NCBI GenBank assembly: GCA_035079385.1
Contig: JAVHKY010000056.1
Span: 1,612,001 to 1,676,000, forward strand
Direction: 5' to 3'
Origin: Aspidiotus rigidus
Taxonomy: Eukaryota > Arthropoda > Insecta > Hemiptera > Diaspididae
Length of the DNA: 64,000 bases
In this document: positions 1-11,199 of the stretch, piece by piece
Numbering within the stretch: the stretch's first letter is position 1
How the letters are laid out: every line of letters begins with the position of its first letter
Made by a program: the position numbers and the translations under genes
The notes under the pieces: generated by a model
What the model was told of the DNA's origin: nothing
Databases searched by the model: none
Seen by the model: the letters and a program-made list of their open reading frames with translations, nothing else

Positions 1-606
1 TCTGTACTCGGGTTCATGAACATACTTCAACATTGCATTATTTCAGGTGTATTGCTTATTGATGAGATGAAAGTGGCACCCATGCTGCACTTTGATAAGA
101 ATAGACTAGAATTTGTTGGATTTACTGACATTGGGAAATTCACACCTGAAGACCAAAAGAAGGAAGCTGGGGATCACGCTTTGGTCTTATTGTACCAACC
201 ATTCCAGGGTTCCTGGCTCCAAGCAATCGGCTCCTTCCTGACTAGAAGTGCCGCAACTGGCCATACACTTGCACAAATTCTGCTCGAAGCAGTCGTATCC
301 GTTGAGAACAGCGGCTTCTATGTAGACTGCGTGACCACAGATGGCGCCTCTTGGAACCGAAATATGTGGTCACAGTTCGGAGTGAGTGAAGACCGTCCGT
401 ATTGCGAACATATTGTCGACGAAAACCGCAGACTATATTTCGTTAGCGATTTCTGTCATCTCATAAAAAATTTATGGCACTGGATCATCAATAAACGCGT
501 AATTCAGGTAAGTGAATTTTTCATTTTTATGTGTTGTAGTGATTTCCTACGTGCTCACGGCATGATTTCTTTCACAAAAGACTCCCGATGGCTTGGTGAA
601 GTTATC

Positions 607-1011
607 CACGGCCTACTTTATATAAGGCCGGAATGTAGCGAAGTCACAACGTCGCACTCTAAAATCAGTGGATACAGGTTTACATGGACGCTTATGGGAA
701 AAAACGAAAAAATTCAAGTATTTTGATTCGCACGCTAATAAAACGCGGTTTTCGGAAAAAACGAAGAGAATATAACTTAAAGAGCAAACGATTTTCTGTT
801 TTTTAAGCCCAATTTTAGTAAAATTGGTGCAGTACAAGTGCAGTTATCATCGTTTGAAAATTAAAAATCAGATAGGAGACGAAGTGCGGTACACGTACAC
901 CGAGGTTACACCGCACCGATGAACATGAACCGCCCCGAAACATCACTGATAAGAATCCACTGCGCGCTGTTGTCATTTTCTGCATTCCGGCCTTATATAA
1001 AGTAGGCCGTG
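607..1011. mobile_element. 405-bp MITE inserted in a transposase exon
   Basis: Terminal inverted repeats of 29 bp begin CACGGCCTACTTTATATAAG at 607 and are mirrored to 1011. The 7-bp sequence AGTTATC is duplicated immediately outside (600-606 and 1012-1018). There is no coding capacity. It lies inside a coding exon of the P-like transposase; counting the duplication once brings the exon halves back into frame. Superfamily is uncertain: a duplication of 7-8 bp fits hAT or P elements. Confidence 0.9.
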
Positions 1012-1824
1012 AGTTATCGTACTGGGAATCCGTCGTTCAATTTGAAAAGGAAAAACCGATTAAAGCGTATGCTGCTTTAAACGACTCTCATACCCAACCG
1101 AAACAATTCCAAAAAATGAACGTGGGTCGTGCTTATCAGGTGATTGTTTTTTTTATAAAACGTGACCAACTTGGTAAAGTTCATGAGAGGAGGCTACCTG
1201 TATTTATTGACTGTTTATCCGTAGTTTTTCAGTAAGCAGACAGCACCAGCGATGAAATTTTACCACACACGACCCGAAATGCAGGGTAGCGAATCAACCA
1301 TTAAATTCATTGAGCGCGTGGCAGATCTGATTCACGCTTTCAGTTCACGGACTGGAAAATCTGCGTTGAGAAAATATGAGACTCGTGAAAGACAAGTAAG
1401 TTTCGAATATACAAAATTCCCAAACATTTTCGTTCATCCTCATTGGCTGTGTTGTGCTTTGTGCAGGTCATACGCGAGTTTATCGATTACCTGAAAAAAG
1501 GTCTAAATTTGTGTTCCGATAGTGGAATGAAAGGGTTACTGGTTACGTGTTCGGTAGCCATAGAACTGTCCGATTTCCTCTTATTTCAGTGTGCTTACGA
1601 TTATGTGATGCTAACGAGACTAAATCAGGATAATTTAGAGGTGAGTTCTCCTACGTGTTGGAGAAATAATCTTTTGCCTGGAATTCGCGGGACAGGGAAA
1701 TTTTATGTATCAGGATAAATACAGTACGGTGTGTATCAAATCCAGAATCTAAAAATACTGAACATTTCACCAACGTAATACTACCCCCTCCTTTTTTACG
1801 CCACAATTTTCGTTTCTATCCATT

Positions 1825-2335
1825 ATGAAGAACATATTGAATAAACGAAAAAACGAATACTCTAAAGGGAGAGTAAACAAATGCAAACCGCAGAAAATAA
1901 AGACGAAGGGAGCGCTTTCGGTTAAACAACCATCTTCAGACCTGAAATGAAAGCAACTGACGAACGAATGAGAAGGAAGAGGTATTAAGATCGTCCGAAC
2001 GAGAAATCACTGTGTGAATCATAAACCTGTTCGATCAAGCCATCTTCCGGAATGTACGAGTTGAGTATAATGATACCGTCAGTGTTGAGGTGACGCATTA
2101 TCTCTATATTCTCGAGGGCGATACGTTTACGGTAGGAATTCTCCTTATGGAGGAGCTTTTCGGATCCCTCGCGGAAACTATGGCCACTGTTAATCAAATG
2201 ATCAGCGAAAGCTGACTCCCCTAAGCGTCCCTTCTTCCAAGACTTCAGGTGCTCAGCTACTCTAACTTTCATCTGGCGGCTGGTCTCACCAATATAAAAG
2301 CCTCCACAATCCTCACATTCCATCTTGGATTCGTT
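1825..2335 (-). mobile_element. Penelope-like element, 3' end with GIY-YIG endonuclease domain
   Basis: On the minus strand 2335-1985 encodes the C-terminal GIY-YIG endonuclease of a Penelope-like retroelement: GGFYIGETSRQMKVRVAEH, then RIALENIEI and a terminal EDGLIEQVYDSHSDFSFGRS segment. The reverse transcriptase part is missing, so the copy is 5'-truncated, as is usual for these elements. The 3' untranslated part to about 1825 matches the sequence after the second copy at 63.18-63.67 kb. It sits within the last intron (1641-2381) of the P-like transposase gene, so it need not have disrupted splicing. Confidence 0.85.
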
Positions 2336-3356
2336 TAACATATTGAATCTTATCCAAAATATTTCTCTTTTATTTATACAGCGATTCTTCAGCATGGTGC
2401 GTGCATTTTGTGGGAACAATGACAATCCGGATCCACAGATGTTTCTATTGATTTTCCGGCTCATGATGGTTTATTCGTTAGTGAAACCTGCGAAAGGATC
2501 AAACGTCACTGGAGAAGAGTTATTCTCAACTTTATGTCAAGATTCCGAATTAGAAGATGATACTGCCTCCAATCAGAGAAGGTCTACGTGGGAACGTATC
2601 AATGAATTAATATCAAGGTCTGCGGAAGAAGTTGGCAATGAAGAGTCAACTGGAAATATGGTTTTCACTGAAGACGATCGTTTATTAGAACGTCTGGCCG
2701 GTTATGTTGGTATGAAGGCGAGCCGTGTGAGAAATTGCGCCGCTTGCGCGCGTACATTGTCCGTATCAAGAACTGAATCATTTTCGCAGCAATTTGCAGC
2801 CAATTCTGCTCCTTCCTTCATTGAGCTTACAGATTACCACAGTGTGTTACATTATCCCACAAAGTCGCTTTTTTCTTTAATATCGATATTGGAGAAGAAC
2901 GTCCGTGCTGTAATTGGTCCAGAAGGTAAAATAGTTGAACCAGACACTTTTTTCTTAATTTCGCAACGCCTTGAAATATTACCCTCTTTGCCTACTGTGG
3001 GTTGTGAAAAACATGAGGTTTCTCTGTGTGGTTACGTAGTGCAGTTCTACCTTGTGTTACGTATGCACTTTGCAGTGAAAGCTTTCAACAGCAGTATGAA
3101 TAATTGTAACAAGGCTGCTGAAATGAGGAAAATTGGTAAAATGCTACAAGGTTCTGGTGCGTCGTCTACCATAGTCAGACCTGTCATCGAAGGAATAGAC
3201 TCGTGTGCTGTTGTGACAAACACTGAGGATGAGAAGAATGTGAAGCACCGTTCACGTAAAACAAATAATCGAATTACTGCAGAAAGTCTCGCAAGGAAGA
3301 TGGAAAGCTACGCTGACACTATTGAAGAGGTTGTCGCTAAATTTAAGTGTGAATAA

Positions 3357-5193
3357 TGTTAATACTCACTTCATAATGAATAATGTATCTTAAAATATGA
3401 AATGTATGTGTTCACGATTCCGTCATCTTATCTTTTAATACAATTGGACCTGAGAGAGAGGCGCTCAACTGAAGAAAAGTAGAAATGGCTTGCAATCGCG
3501 ATGCTCATGTGGTATGGTACTCTGCCGCAATTAATTGTTTCTTCTTTCACTTATCGCACAATCGCACATTCCTTCATCATATGAAATTTGTTGCCCAGAA
3601 CATTTCCTTTCTCTTTCCCTCGCATAGTGCCGAACCTGTACAAAACCTTTACAAAAGTACTACGTACGTATCCCACGAGATGTACATTTAAATCTTTCAC
3701 CAATTTCATTGTTGACGTTGAGTCGTACGCGTTTCGATGAATGCTTATTTTTATAATTCGTTTCCTTTAAAAATTACAGCAGCGGTACTTTCAAAATTTG
3801 AGGAATATTTTGAAATTATCAAAAGTTGCACAAACTTCCACGTTGAAACTTGGGTGGGATTCCCTGTTCGCTGAATTGATACATACTTTGCGCTCAATTT
3901 TCTCAACTATGTGAAACGGAGGGGGGACGGAAGCAGGATTATGAGCTTCGCTAAATCAACTATGGCTTAATTAATAATCAAAAGGGGATGAGGCGACACT
4001 GTCACAGCTTGACATCTTTGCAGCCCTACTTCATGGGTCATGAATTAATTGTTTGAAATTGTTAAAACTTTAATACAGTAGGCCTAATCCCAATCTTTTC
4101 TGCTAACATTATTGTAGCTGATTCTATAACCGGACTTTTTGAAACATAGTTAACATGGACCATACATTTTGTGAAAATTTACTTCACGTAAGTGCGCTGT
4201 AGCATATTTTATGCGTCGTCAATCGTAAATATTTCAATGAAGAAGAGAGAAAAAAAGATGTGCTCATACTTATATAATATAGTACTATTTATTTTATGGT
4301 AACAACTGAAGTGGAAAAAGAATAATGTCTTAAAAAAACACATGAGTCATTCAGACAGTGAAATATAGATTAAAAGTTTCTAATTATGACCTCAAAGATG
4401 CCGTATGACTACATCGACCCTCACGTGTAAAAAGTTTCTTCAAGCAATTCGGCAGGAGAACCAACGAGAAGTTTTAAGCTCCGCGATCGCCAGACTGTCC
4501 ATGATACTGTTCCAAAATAGCTTGACCGAGATAGAATTGGATTTGCAAAAATTCATACAAAACTTTTTTTGCTCTAGACCAGACCAACGAATTATGTTAT
4601 TTACAATTACGGCTCAAAATTTAACTTTGGTTCTCCTGCCAAACTGCTTGAAGAACTTTTTTGCATATGAGCGTCGACATGCAATGCAACACGTTCATCG
4701 TCTGTTAAAAAATTTATACATTTCTTTATGTTATTCTATATTACTTAAACTTTGGTCAAGAAATACGGAACAGGTACGCCTACTCAATATCTCACATGAG
4801 CCTACACGCTACAATTTTCTGGCGAAACAATTTTGTCAAATATTTTTAAAAATTTATCTCACATTTATCTGTAATATTTCAACTCAAAAACCGGTACTTC
4901 AGCTGGAATTTCAAAATCGATATTCCTTCGGCATCTAATTTGTTGCCGTTGTATCAAGTTACTGGTATTACATAATTCTTTACTGTCACCGATGCTACTA
5001 TTGTTTCAACATTCTTCCACGTAATTCAGCCTTCTGACAGAGCTGCCTGAAATATTATCATACCGCGCGTTAAGATTTGAAATATTGAATAACACTCCCT
5101 GCATAACAAAAATGCTTGAATAATGAAACAAGATCGAAGTCAATAACACTACCCAACAGCCTAAAAATTGCTGAGCTAAAATTATCAAATTGT
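3357..5193. other. No recognisable gene
   Basis: AT-rich sequence after the transposase stop codon. The longest open frame (4405-4938, +) has no recognisable motif and biased low-complexity codon use, and I do not call it a gene. The 3' end of the P-like element, with its terminal repeat, should lie here but was not located. Confidence 0.5.
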
Positions 5194-5443
5194 AAATGAA
5201 GTTTGAACGCTGAATTCAATACCGTTCTCAGTTTTTGGATAGCACGTCTCAATTTTTCGTATTCCCATGAAATATTCTCGTTTATTCGCAGCGCGTTGTT
5301 GCGAAACGTAAGGTTCCTTCTCGATAGCCGATACTTCAGGTATCGAGAAGTTGTGTTGCGTTCCGTAACAACACGCCGCGAAAAATTGGGACGTCCTATC
5401 AAAAAACTGAGAACGCCATTGAATTCAGCGTTCAAAATTCATC
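5194..5443. repeat. 250-bp fold-back MITE
   Basis: Imperfect palindrome over its whole length: the left side with GAACGCTGAATTCAAT returns inverted on the right, and the middle folds on GATACTTCAGGTATC. Overlapping open frames on both strands start with the same residues (MNAEFN) because of this symmetry and are not genes. No clear target duplication was found. Confidence 0.8.
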
Positions 5444-6517
5444 TAAAATAAGGACGAGTACGAGGAATAATATGGTACCTGAACTACTCTAGTCATTATC
5501 CATAGGTAGATATTCACACTGGAAAATTGTTATCAGAATACTACTTACAAGTTGAAGCAAATTGTTATGAAGTTACAAGATTGTTTCAAACTGACGTACC
5601 TAATTATTTTGAAGCCCAGAAAGCCATGAAAAATACTGCGGAAACATTCTTAATTGACAAATATTTTGTCCACACTGCTTCCATATGTAAGATGAGCATT
5701 ACTCTGTTGTAATATTATGTGATCGTCAACATTTTTCCGAGATATCCGTTGCCATACTCTAAAATTGTAAACAGTGAGTTGTTTCCTGTGATAGAAATTG
5801 GCAGAGTACAAATTTGATATTGAACTGAACTTCACTTACCTACTCGTAGATTTTTGTTCATGTTTGTTCTTAGACTCAAGAGCTGAACTATCACATTAGA
5901 TTCACTACTGAGTCAAATATAATATTTGTAAATTGAGTACAGGCCGAGCAATTCACGTATCTACTGTCCGCCAAACGACTCACGACCTGGATGGCTTTTT
6001 GCATTTTCCCATCGACTACAAGAGAGTGTACAAAGGCTACATGATAAATTAAAGTTTGCTTGAAATTTTACAGCCATGACACAGAAAAAAAATCATGAAA
6101 AATTGTGAAACCCTGCTTGAAACTTCGTAAAATCTGTGCACTCACCATGTCAACGCGCCTTTTCACCGATTGCAAGAGATTGAAGAGAATATTATACGAA
6201 ATATACCGAGATAAATTGATGAGAAAAACTTTCTAATACATTCGAAAGTTGAAAATCTGCCATTACGCGGAAAAATATTAGAATTAATAGTCATATTTCC
6301 GTCAAAACTCCGTAGAATGTACTCATTCCAATAGTTCTTATCAAATTCAATGGACATCTAATGACCACCAGCGCTATCACCGGGAGAAATTGTCCCTATA
6401 TGTAGAAAATAACATTGGCTAAATGGCTCGTGCAGTTGGGTGATGACTATGTTTTATTTGAAATTATTTTGATAAAAACTGCCGTTGCCGTATTCGTCGA
6501 ACATTCATTATAAACCA
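5444..6517. other. No recognisable gene
   Basis: AT-rich intergenic sequence with only short open frames without motifs. Nothing else was seen. Confidence 0.5.
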
Positions 6518-6552
6518 CTAGACAAGACGGCGCGTCTTCGGCGCGCCTCCCA
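6518..6552 (-). mobile_element. Helitron 3' terminus
   Basis: Read on the minus strand: GC-rich hairpin GGCGCGCCGAAGACGCGCC, a short spacer GTCTTGT, then terminal CTAG followed by host T. This is the canonical Helitron 3' end (hairpin about 7-12 nt before CTRR, inserted between A and T). Three other ends with the same design occur in the window. The element body would run to higher coordinates and appears interrupted by the 19-kb hAT-type insertion at 6,650. Confidence 0.75.
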
Positions 6553-6649
6553 TGTGTTCAGTGTTTTTTATTTCAATTTTTCAATTTGTAGGTTGGTATG
6601 ATATAATGACATCGTTATCTCATATTTCATATTTTGAATTTACATCTGG

Positions 6650-6657
6650 TAATTTAT
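6650..6657. repeat. Left 8-bp target-site duplication (TAATTTAT)
   Basis: TAATTTAT immediately precedes CAGGGTTGCGA at 6658. The same 8 bases follow the opposite terminus at 25,838. Eight-base duplications are the hallmark of hAT insertions. Confidence 0.9.
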
Positions 6658-6964
6658 CAGGGTTGCGATGTTTTAAACGCGCGGCGTTCAAAACATGTTT
6701 TAAACACGTTTACAACACACAAAAAAATCAAAACATTGTTTTAAACGGAAATATGTTTAAAACCCCTTTTTTTTGTTTTAAAACTGTTTTTTTTTTAAAT
6801 ACCATTTAAAACATTAAAAACTTTATTTTTTTCCCCCTATCTCTAAAAATGTATAAATACTCTCCGCCGCCACAACGGATTCAGCCGCGATTCAGTTCAG
6901 TATCAGTTTATCAGGGGATAAGCAGACATGCTCATGATCGTGCTCACGAGTCACAATTCACAAT
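6658..6964 (+). promoter_or_regulatory. Left hAT end: terminal repeat, subterminal repeats and promoter
   Basis: After the CAGGGTTGCGA terminus come several copies of the near-palindrome GTTTTAAAC (around 6670, 6697, 6737, with variants at 6753 and 6774), a layout typical of hAT subterminal transposase-binding repeats. A TATAAATA box at 6852-6859 is followed 30-55 bp later by TCAGCC, TCAGTTCAGTATCAGT, matching arthropod initiators. This looks like the former transposase promoter, now directed into the left palindrome arm. Function is inferred from motif spacing only. Confidence 0.65.
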
Positions 6965-6989
6965 AGTAGGATATAAAGTAGCGTATGAG

Positions 6990-7760
6990 GACTTTGCCCC
7001 TTCTGCGCACGCCTAAGTCCGGCTTTTGACGGCGATTGAACTTTCTTTCTCTGTCTAAATGACGGCGATCTCTTTCTAAGAAGGTTTGTCCGGCTATATG
7101 ACGTCGCGGCGGCGATCTTTTTTGTACGAAAGGTTGTCCGGTTATGTGACGACGAGGAGCGCGATGATGTCTTTCTGTCTAAGTTATGACCGTGTCCTAT
7201 GTAGAAGTATTTGTATAGGTATAAGGAAAAAAAAAAATTAATTTTACATGTCGAGGGTGAATATCACGAACGTTGTTTTTTTAATTAAGAATAACGTTTT
7301 TCGTTGGGGCTTCCTGTTTAATTGGTGCTACGAACGAACGAAAATGAATGAGTCGCCCGTTCAACGACGATCTCTCTCTTTCTAAGTTAGGCCCGTATAT
7401 GACTATCTCTTTCTAGGTATAAGGGAAAAATTGATATTTACTCGTCCAGGGAGAATATTACGGCGAGTCGTTTTTACGTTTTTCGTCGGTGGTGCTTGAT
7501 TGACGTTATGAACGAACGAAAATGAATGAATCGCCCGTTCGACGACGATCTCTTTCTATTCGACGACGTTTTCTTTCTAAAGAGGGAGGGTGGCAGAGGA
7601 AGGGTTAAGAAGTTTATCGCGTTAGGTATAAGGAAAATCGATATTTACTCAACGGTGAATGTTTTAATTTTTGGAAAAATAATGAGTTGCTCGTCGGTTT
7701 TGGGGGGTTAATGCATTATGTATGATCGTGGTCATCGTCATTTCAACGTGTAGGCGGTGA
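6990..7760. repeat. Degenerate ~200-bp tandem repeats at outer end of left arm
   Basis: Three units start at about 7215, 7415 and 7622 with TAGGTATAAGG. The first two share CGAACGAACGAAAATGAATGA and CGACGATCTCT-type blocks. Nothing coding is convincing. The mirror copy is at 24,763-25,532. Could be an old regulatory or subterminal region of the cargo. Confidence 0.6.
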
Positions 7761-8686
7761 TACGACGAACGAATTCACCCTACGTATTCGATCATGTAAG
7801 AGTAAAGGGTGTACAAGGATCGCTATGAATGAAGGGTGACCATGAATGAGTGTATCATATTCGCTCGTAAAAGTAGAGAATAGGTATGTACTATATGTAG
7901 GGCTTAGCGTAGTATGAATGAGTGTAACTATACGATCGAATGATGGAATGAATTTGTTGAAGTCCCTCTTTAATATATTTTCGTTTATTATCTGAATAAG
8001 TCTAATTAGAATTTTTAGGGAGTTCTCATAGCATCTACGCGTTGATCTAATTTAAGGTAAGGTAAGCTACCGCCACGCGATCAAACGCACACCTTTAATT
8101 TCGATTGTAAAAATCGATACGCACGCCTCGTTCCGTCCTCGTTGTTTTGGTCCAGCTGCGATTTGTCGGTTTACCTATTACTTTTTCGCGTATATATGAA
8201 AATGGGGTAAACGCTTGTAAAAAAATATTCACAACTCCTTAAGAATGCGACGATTTTAATTTATTGATGTATCGGGCTAATTCTCCATATAACAGATACC
8301 TACCCCTCGTAAAAATCAACGGGCAAACGCCATTCCTAGGAGTATCATTTCAAATACGACTCGAATAAATGGGTATAGTTTTACGAATAAATGGGTATAG
8401 TTTTACGACTTAAGCCTAATTTTTTGTATTATTTTGAAAAACATCTGGTCAGTTTCAGTTTTTCCAAAGGTGTGAGAATTCTGACCGTACCCTTATTGTT
8501 TCGCTGGCCCGCTTTGCCCTGTGATGCGTTAGAAGGATGATTCTTACATTATTTTTCATTGGATCAGATCTCCCTATGATTAAATTCAACAAACCAATCA
8601 GATGATAGGTGGGAATATCCGTGATCAACATCAACTTATATGTTTTTTTCAAAGTATCATTCTCATTTTAACGTTGACTCGGCAAA

Positions 8687-9150
8687 ATGTACGTTAGAAG
8701 CTTGGAAGATTTATATCGCGAGAAAATATTCAATGTAAGATGTCTTCATCCAAGGCACATTGCATGCTTCACATATGTACCTTTTATGCGTGATATTCTC
8801 AAGTTTTATAAAATATCTGGTAGTATCATCGACTTTTTTCAGGAAGAAAGAAAACAAAAAAAACCATATTCACTTAACAACTTGAATTCCCAGTAAGGGA
8901 GTGGATCACTCGCTTCTCTATTCCCACTTTCCAGTCTTTCCTCCGGAATATCTGCATGAACGTTGATGAGAAATTTTTCCAGACATATTACGTTGTAAAA
9001 GACGTTTAGCGCACGTGAAGAGCAAGAGTTCTTTTTTCTCTTAAAGGTAACGCTGACAAACGCGATGAATATTATTGGGCGATAATTCTAGGCTTGGAAT
9101 CGAAGCGTTGGTGGATGGAGATATAATTTTATTTATTATACGAGACAAGT
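8687..9150 (+). pseudogene. Family A gene copy A1, frameshifted (left arm)
   Basis: Unrecognised gene. It starts at 8687 after TTGACTCGGCAAA, a leader shared with the better copy at 17,293 (TTGACTCAGTAAAA). The opening SLEDLYREKIF aligns with SLQKLCLKKIF of that copy, a middle part with SGSIIDFFQEERKQ aligns with SGWIVRFYSEEKNQ, and after a frame change MNVDEKFFQTYYVVKDV aligns with INLDEKYFKSFFVVKDL. An in-frame stop follows. A histone-type stem-loop lies just downstream at 9165-9180. The SLQ.LC..KI pattern weakly recalls a SOCS-box start, but this is not a claim of function. Confidence 0.6.
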
Positions 9151-9164
9151 ATTATCATTAAAAC

Positions 9165-9180
9165 GGTCCTTTTCAGGACC
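9165..9180 (+). terminator. Histone-type mRNA 3' stem-loop (left arm)
   Basis: AAAAC-GGTCCTTTTCAGGACC-ACA: a perfect 6-bp stem GGTCCT/AGGACC with loop TTTC and the flanking A-rich left side and ACA right side of insect histone genes. It follows family A copy A1. No purine-rich downstream element is obvious, and no histone coding sequence is near. Confidence 0.75.
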
Positions 9181-9374
9181 ACATAATTCTTTCGATCATA
9201 GAAGCGATCGCGAAAAAATAGCAGATGTATCTACTATTTTCAATGATCAAACGGAAGATTCATCCACCAATCAGACGTGCAGGGTGCAAAGCTCAAAGTT
9301 AGACAAACTAACTAACTCCGAAAATATTACTATTATTATTATTATTATCATCGTATTATTTCGATCGCAACAAA

Positions 9375-9859
9375 ATGTTCAGCCTGCGTGTTTTGTGCGT
9401 ACTTAAGATATTCCTTATAAGATGTCTTAAATGCGACCTTACCCAATACAAGATAGGGCGGTGTGGTCAATGCATACCTTAGCCATATTTACCCGACGCA
9501 AAGATCATATTCAATTTTATAAATTATGCACAAGCAACGTAGATTTTTTCACTCAACAGAAAAACCAAAGTTGTATATTCAGACACCGTATGCTGATAAA
9601 TAGAGACTATCATTGCTGTTTTCTCAAGGGCATAATGCAGAATTTTATACGCAATACTTGTTTAAATCTCCATGTCACATATTTCAAAACGTTCGCGATT
9701 GTAAGAGACTTTTTCTTCCCTCACGACAACAGCATTGAATTTGTAATAGCGCCACGTTTATTGACCGCGAAAGAAATTAAACATCTCTTCTTTTCCTTAT
9801 GCAAGGGTGATTCTAGCAAGGAATTGAATCTGGTTGTGGTGCTGCGTATATTCGAATGA
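9375..9859 (+). pseudogene. Family A gene copy A2, frameshifted (left arm)
   Basis: Second family A copy in the same orientation as A1, about 200 bp behind its stem-loop. ATG at 9375 opens MFSLRVLCVLKIFLIRCL, matching the start of the family, then the frame shifts. The rest is open from 9431 to 9859 and includes IRNTCLNLHVTYFKTFAIVRD and EFVIAPRLLTAKEIKHLFFSLC, aligned with INIIIAPRLLKWKEMKLLFDYLC of the copy at 17,293. No stem-loop was seen after this copy. Product unknown. Confidence 0.6.
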
Positions 9860-10475
9860 GATGAAATAATTACGGGCAAAGTCATAGAACACACAACTTT
9901 ACATACTACAAACATGTCGACACACCTTGTACGATCACTCTGGTGTAGCGGTAGGTCGTGAACTCTTGATTCATATAGAAGCGGATAGAGTACGACGATG
10001 TTCCCTTCCTTATTGGCTTCCGGCCTATAGTTACTTCCAGTGTGGGTAGAGTTAGTGTGCACTCTTAGATGAAGAGGGAGCTAGTGTAGCACCCGATGAC
10101 AAAACACACACACTCTCACGCTTGTATCAAATTTAGGATGAGCAGATGAAGCTAGATAAGATTGTATGACAGAACTGAAAATTTCAATTATCTTTTATTC
10201 AAGTCCAAGGAATTTTCTAGCAAAAACGTTACTTCACTGGAATTTTTCAAATAACTAACTGAATGTCTAACCCTGTCAAGCTTAGAGCTGCGAGGAAGTA
10301 TGGTCGCTAGCGCGTCACTGCCGTTTAGAGTACAAATTATAATGGGGTGTTTTGTTCTGGAGGACCCACTTGCTTGACTAATGAAATTATAAGTTAAGGT
10401 CAATCGCGATCCACTCGGTGCTAATCAACTTGAGTCGTATTGTAGAACATGCCCTAGACAAACGTGAGTGATCAA

Positions 10476-10971
10476 TCAAAGTAGGTACCTAATATTACTC
10501 AACTCATGTAAAGTCAAATCTAAATTGAAGGTTATTACTCTTCTCTCTGTCAAACATTTGCAGACGTTTGGATACTCTGTCACTTCATCCATGGAACAAG
10601 TACATTCTGTACAGTCTTTTTTTCATAAACCGGGACGCTCTGTTTTGCAATCCCATCTAGGTTTAATAACATTCTCAATTTCGTTACTATTGAACATTAC
10701 AAAACACGATTGTAAAAAATCATCACGCTTAACTTTTTTCACGACATTATTTAAAACTATCGTCGAATATAAGGATTATTTTCAGCAAAGTATTTGCTTA
10801 TGACATTGTAAATCACATTAGTCACCAGATCTTTTACACGAGCCTTAAGCCCGAGTCTATTGGTAGCACATTATTCAACATCGAGCATTCATACAAATAG
10901 TGATTGTTGATCAATTGGAAGGCTTTTTCCGGATTTGAACGAATTTGTTTAATAGCGTTGATGATATTACC
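10476..10971 (-). pseudogene. Family B gene copy, decayed (left arm)
   Basis: Minus-strand mirror of the copy at 21,551-22,046. It faces A2, giving a convergent A-B pair that recurs next to the palindrome centre. See the right-arm copy for protein features. Confidence 0.55.
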
Positions 10972-11199
10972 CCGCTCCTTAGTGTTATTAGTTGAACACA
11001 ACGTAAGTCAACGTACGACTCTGAATTGAAGTTGGTCAAACTTGTGAATGAACCTACACTTGTCCCTCTCCAACCCGATTCAAAAAACTTATAAAATCGA
11101 CCAAATTCAATTATATTTATAATTATCGACCTGAAAGATATTATTTCATGAGAAAACCTAGAGATAGTTGACCACACACATAACAGAGTCGAAAGACTG

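Larger units (their letters stand above)
47..3356 (+). pseudogene. P-element/THAP9-like transposase, 3' exons, split by a MITE
   Basis: Cut-and-paste transposase of the P-element superfamily; the 5' part lies outside the window. Exons read 47-507, 581-606 plus 1019-1139, 1237-1395, 1467-1640 and 2382-3356, and all introns fall in phase 0 with GT-AG ends. The first exon has LLIDEMK and VTTDGASWNRNMW, which fit the first two RNase H-fold acidic residues. The motif FQKMNV fits the inserted GTP-binding-type domain. RLNQDNLE joined across the last intron to RFFSMVRAFCGNN fits the last acidic residue and the conserved block after it. The coding exon at 581-1139 is interrupted by a MITE, and the last intron holds a Penelope fragment. 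Without the MITE and one duplication copy the frame is open, so loss of function may be recent. The THAP domain is not in view. Family assignment is firm; catalytic residue assignment is by position only. Confidence 0.85.

Noticed and set aside
4405..4938. 177-residue open frame
   Set aside because: No motif, compositional bias of AT-rich sequence, no promoter or neighbour support.
5070..5451. Two opposite open frames beginning with the same residues
   Set aside because: Explained by the fold-back MITE at 5,194-5,443.
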